Position numbers and translations under genes: made by a program. DNA of 21,811 bases, taken from Hypsibius dujardini. Lineage: Eukaryota; Tardigrada; Eutardigrada; Parachela; Hypsibiidae. The notes under the pieces were generated by a model. That model made no database searches and had not been told where the DNA came from. It was given only the letters and a program-made list of their open reading frames with translations. The stretch is from the NCBI GenBank assembly GCA_001579985.1, contig LRSR01012837.1, positions 1 through 21,811 of the forward strand. The letters are read 5' to 3'. Below are positions 17,797 to 21,811 of the stretch, in pieces; position 1 is the first letter of the stretch; each line of letters begins with the position of its first letter.

Positions 17797-19607
17797 ATGG
17801 CAGCCTTGGAGCCGTTGACTGAGCAATCGGTGCAGTTTATGATTAAATCTCTCGATGTGAGTTCGCTATCCCTGACCGAATTTTTACCTTTCTTTGTCAT
17901 AACTACTTGGATATAACAGTGGGCCATTGATTGATTGATTGACCGATCCATAACTATCTGCTTCAGCCTGTGCACTGATTGATTGATTGGTCGATCCATA
18001 ACTCTGCTTCAGCCCTTGCGCTGATTGATTGATTGGTCCATCTATAACTCTCTGCTTCAGCCCTTGCGCTGATTGATTGATTGGTCCATCCCTAACTGTC
18101 TGCTTCAGCCCGTGCGCTGATTTATTGAGTGGCTGATTTGCTCAAGACAAATTAAATTCACTGACATTTTGCAGAGGTTCGATTCTTTTGCGCTGATGTT
18201 CCACGACACCATTATTGAATCCCAGAACGATCCCTTGATTGAGTTGTGCCAACGGCTGCCAACATTGTTCGGCAGATCCACGGTATGGTAATTATTTAAG
18301 TTTTAACTAAATCCATCAATCAATGCTGACATTGACACTGCACTGTGCACGGGAACTGAATCAATCAACCAATCAAAGGACAGATGACATGGTGATAAAT
18401 CCTCTGTGCATGCGAACAGAGTCAATCAACCAATCAAAGGACAGATGACATGGTAATATATCCTCTGTGCATGCAAGTACGTCAATCAACCAATCAAAGG
18501 ACAGATGACATGGTGATAAATCCCGTTTTGATTCCAGTCGTTGGAAACGCAGGAGCGTGCAATTCAGCTGCTAGTTTCGTACATTCTCAATCCGCTCAAC
18601 AGTCGAAAGGTGACGCATCGTCTCTTTCACGGCCTTCTGGAGGCTCTTCGGGCGCCGGAATGTCTGGCATCCGGCATGGCGGTGCGTTTAGTTCTGCTGG
18701 CGCTGTTGCGGATGGACGGCGCGCCGGCCAAGTTGAAAGGCTTGAGTGCGGGTGAATTCATCAAGCCAGTTATTGGCCTGCTGGATGTCGCAAATACGAA
18801 AGATATCCTCCAGGTACAGTCCAGACGGAATGCTTGGGGAATTTGCTGCGTTTGATCACTTGATTGATTTATCGCTTGATTGATTGATCGCTTGATTGAT
18901 TGATCGCTTGATTGATTAATCGCTTGATTGATTGATTGCTTGATTGATCGCTTGATTGATTGATCGCTTGATTGATTGATCGCTTGATTGATCGATCGCT
19001 TGATTGATTGATCGGTTGATTGATCGGTTGATTGATTGTTAGCTTGATTGATTGATCGGTTGATTGATAGCTTGATAATTTGATCGGTCGATTGATTACT
19101 TGATAATTTGATTGGTCGATTGATTACTTGATTGATTGATCGGTCGATTGATTTTTTGATTTTCGTCTTCATTATTAGGAAGTTGTTGGGAAGGTGTTGG
19201 CCTTTGCCAAGATCGGCAAACGAAAACATCGAGACGACGATGTGGTAGTCGATCAGGATGAAATGCGAGCGTTCTTCCACGCTATGATCGACAGTCGGCC
19301 CTCCCTGGTGCCATTGGTGGTGATCCTCAAAGAGTTCGTCCGCCTCCTGCCGGACAAGATGTATTACGAAAATTTCACTCGCCCTTTTGCGAAGTTCGGC
19401 AATCAGGCTAGAAACGTCTTGAACGTGTTGAGTATTCAGCATCAGGAGGAGTATTTTCCGGTCATTGGGTATACGCTGGTTGCGAGTCCGTCGCTGTGGA
19501 GTCTCGACAAGAAGAGTCTGCAGTTTTTGTCTCCCCTCGGCCTGTCTTTTGCAGCTGTAGGTTCTCAAGACAGACAGGCAGACAGACAAACAGACAGACA
19601 GACAAGC

Positions 19608-19648
<41 letters not shown>

Positions 19649-20926
19649 GCCAGACAGACCGCCAGACACAGACAGACAGACTGACACAGACAGATAGACA
19701 GACAGACAGACTGACACAGACAGACACAGATAGACAGACAGACAGACTGACACAGACAGACACAGATAGACAGACAGACACAGACAGACAGATAGACAGA
19801 CAGACAGGCAATTAGTTGCATTCGTTAACGTTGCTTAATCCTAGGTATCTGAGCCGCCCCTGGATATGATCCAGTATCTCATCGAACAGGCCCACAGTCG
19901 TCACACTTACCAAGCCATCCTGGACATTACCAAGGGTCAGTTCAACAATGCATCCGGCGGCTTGGAAGATCAATTGGTGGCTGTTATGATGCTGCACATC
20001 ACCGGATCAGATGAGGCGGCTCTGTTTCCGCATTGGGTTCGCATCTCTTCTCAGTTTGTGACAATGGGCTTAAGCCTGTTTGTCAGTTTTCGGTCGGTCA
20101 TTGAGAAAATCGGTTCCGCACTGGACAAGATTCCGATTGAGAACTTGGCAGTGGGTCGAAATTATCTCATGTGGTGCGTGTATCAATTCATTGCCGTATT
20201 ACCGGCCGGACGGACCGCGGATTTTATGGGTCAGTAAGAGTCTGTCTGCCTGTCTGTCTGCCTGTCTGTCTGTCCCTCTGTCTGCCTGTCTGTCTGTCCC
20301 TCTGTCCCTCTGTCTGTCTGTCCCTCTGTCTGCCTGTCTGTCTGTCTGTCCGCCTGTCTGTCTGTCCGTCTGTCTGTCTGTCGGTTTGTCTGTTGGTTTG
20401 TCTGTCGGTTTGTTTGTCTGCCTGTCCGCCTGTCTGTCTGTCCGTCTGTCTGTCTGTCGGTTTGTCTGTTGGTTTGTCTGTCTGTTTGTTTGTCTGCCTG
20501 TCTGCTTAGCTGCATAAACTGTGCTTTGGGTGTATTTAAGGCTTTTCTTTTCAGTTTGTCGGGAGCTATTTGAGAAGTTGTATTACGACCCCGAACCCAT
20601 TCCCATCCCAGACTTCTCATCGTCATTTGATATTGCGAAACTGGGCCCGGCCTACCTGTGGGTGTACATGATGCGACGAGCAAAGCAGGATAATGTGGGC
20701 GTGGCCTGTAATACACCGACTTGTTTGAAGCTGCTGATTGAGTACATCCTCGCTGCCATAGATCGAGCTGTCTCCCAGCCGGGATTCCAGAGCATGCACC
20801 TAAAACCGGAGCATGCGGCTGTCGTCAACTGCTTCGTTTCCATGCCGGTTTTGAAAGACCAGGTCGTCGCCTCTAAGATGGACGTGAGTGATTACAGGCT
20901 GTCTATCTGTTAATTAGTCTGTTTGT

Positions 20927-20981
<55 letters not shown>

Positions 20982-21811
20982 ACTGACTGACTGACTGACT
21001 GACTGACTGACTGACTGACTGACTGACTGACTGACTGACTGACTGACTGACTGTCTGTCTGACTGACGGACTGACTGACTGACTGCTTGACTGCTTGACT
21101 GACTGACTGACTGACTGACTGCCTGCCTTGACTGACTGTCAATTTATTTGCCTGTCTGTTTGTCTGTATAGCTGATTATCTTGTCTTCTTGACAGTACGT
21201 CGACAAAATGGCATATAGCCTGATCGACTATACATTGGACAATTCCGGCGGTGCCTATTCCTCCTCGCAGTCCGTCGGCTCAACCTTGGCACCTGGCGGC
21301 TGCTCTGTCTACAACGTGACGAAACCCTTACAGATGGACTGGCTGGACGGCGTGTCCATCCACATCCGCACCATTCTCGCCAACATGCTGAGCTCCTGCT
21401 TCAGTCGTGTCATCACCTCCTTCCGCGACGTGCCCGGCTCGGTGTTTCTCGCGCCAGCGTTCTGGGAAACGGTCTCGCGACTGATGCTGTACGAGGAGTC
21501 CCTCAACGTCATCCTCACGCTGATCGGCATGAAATTGCCGGAGATGGCTAAAAACAATGCACTGTTCCTGCTGGCGACGAATTTTGAGCTCTTAGCGTTT
21601 CGAATGCCCTATCTTCCCATCAATTGGAAGTATGATTTGCCCGTCTGTCTGCCTATCTGTCTGGCTGTCTAGCTGTCTATCTGCCTGCTTGTCTGTCTGT
21701 CTGCCTGTCTGTTTGCCAGCCTGTCTGTCTGCCTGTCTGTTTGCCAGCATGTCTGTCTGCTTGTCTGCCTGTCTGTCTGCCTGTCTGTCTGCTTGTCTGT
21801 CTGTCTGTCTG
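17797..21811 (+). CDS. MED23: Mediator complex subunit 23 (N-terminal half)
   Basis: Seven exons in phase: 17797-17856, 18175-18282, 18538-18813, 19179-19556, 19845-20229, 20555-20883 and 21196-21629 (656 residues, gene continues right). The ATG context AAAATGG is good. Matches to animal MED23 are clear and in order: exon 5 [44 protein letters not shown]; exon 6 [16 protein letters not shown] and [14 protein letters not shown]; exon 7 [12 protein letters not shown] and [19 protein letters not shown]. Human MED23 has the counterparts LLRYVLEQPYSR, VLEDQLVDLVV, GRDHLMWVLLQF and YIPVPDINK. MED23 is a tail-module Mediator subunit, an all-helical repeat protein linking activators such as Elk-1 to RNA polymerase II. 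Exons 1-4 fit the N-terminus by length but are more diverged. Every intron carries a tandem array. Intron 5 uses a GTCAGT donor, chosen because only that phase keeps exon 6 open. Confidence 0.93.
17926..18130. repeat. 48-bp minisatellite in MED23 intron 1
   Basis: Four copies of CTGATTGATTGATTGGTC plus CATAACTCTCTGCTTCAGCCC and a short tail. Confidence 0.9.
18358..18531. repeat. 60-bp minisatellite in MED23 intron 2
   Basis: Three nearly identical 60-61 bp copies of TCAATCAACCAATCAAAGG plus ACAGATGACATGGTGATAAAT, a complete repeat without unique spacers. Confidence 0.92.
18851..19155. repeat. TTGATTGATTGATCGC array in MED23 intron 3
   Basis: About 300 bp of a 12-16 bp higher-order unit built from GATT with GATC steps, degrading to GGTCGATTGATTACTTGAT near the 3' end. 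Confidence 0.93.
19566..19810. repeat. CAGA array in MED23 intron 4
   Basis: (ACAG)n on the sense strand, with a 24-32 bp higher-order pattern (CTGACACAGACAGACACAGAT) in the second half. Confidence 0.95.
20239..20512. repeat. TCTG array in MED23 intron 5
   Basis: TCTG with CCTG, CCTC and GTTTG variants on the sense strand, complementary to the array of intron 4. Confidence 0.95.
20921..21172. repeat. CTGC then CTGA array in MED23 intron 6
   Basis: A pure CTGC block (about 20930-20980) switches sharply to a pure CTGA block (about 20980-21050), then a mixture. Confidence 0.95.
21638..21811. repeat. CTGT array in MED23 intron 7, continues past the edge
   Basis: CTGT with CTGC and CTTG variants to the window end, beginning just after the GTATGA donor at 21630. 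Confidence 0.95.

Noticed and set aside
18358-18531. Regular 60-bp repeats resembling a CRISPR array
   Set aside because: The whole unit repeats, there are no unique spacers, and it sits in an animal intron.
18627-19811. 394-codon minus-strand frame rich in SVCLSVCLS
   Set aside because: It is produced by the intron arrays and lies antisense to MED23 exons 3 and 4.
20080-20716. Repeat-rich frames on both strands
   Set aside because: They run into the TCTG array of MED23 intron 5 and are not supported by splicing phase.

Overview
The window looks like part of a compact, intron-bearing animal (invertebrate) genome. Genes are split by short GT-AG introns. The recognisable host genes are metazoan nuclear proteins: an ArfGAP of the AGFG type, a STAR/Sam68-like protein, the transcription coactivator PC4/SUB1 and Mediator subunit MED23. 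The sequence alone does not let me place the species. All exon models are hand-built from splice signals, reading-frame phase and remembered family sequences.

Layout. The left edge (1-349) is a second copy of the 5' end of the STAR-like gene, minus strand. Next comes a plus-strand AGFG-like ArfGAP gene (1016-3560). It is broken by a solo LTR inserted in exon 3 with its own 4-bp target duplication, by an in-frame TAG, and it lacks the catalytic arginine. It runs without a gap into a decayed THAP/P-element-type transposase (3561 to about 7770), itself cut by a second solo LTR of the same family with a different 4-bp target duplication. From 7.8 to 11.5 kb lies a transposon graveyard: a CAGA array, an orphan minus-strand exon, a gag-like reading frame with amber stops next to an LTR-like end, an inverted pair of an unrecognised coding segment, and an internally deleted Tc1/mariner element with terminal inverted repeats of about 39 bp and TA target sites.

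From 11.56 kb to the right edge the window is gene-rich. A minus-strand gene (14618-11562, eight exons with matching phases) encodes a STAR-like N-terminus without a KH domain, a proline-rich stretch, a ubiquitin-like fold and an unrecognised C-terminus. PC4/SUB1 (17198-16285, minus) stands head to head with MED23 (17797 to beyond the right edge, plus). They are separated by 598 bp holding a minisatellite, so two RNA polymerase II cofactors may share a control region.

A striking feature is that tetranucleotide-derived arrays (CTGT/CAGA, GATT/CAAT, CTGA/CTGC) fill nearly every intron of the right-hand genes. They account for most of the long cysteine- and serine-rich open frames, which are not genes. 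I found no tRNA, rRNA or CRISPR array. No wholly new system is demonstrated. The best candidates for novelty are the KH-less STAR/ubiquitin-like gene, the ArfGAP-LTR-THAP locus, the inverted unknown coding pair and the complementary intron arrays around MED23 exons.
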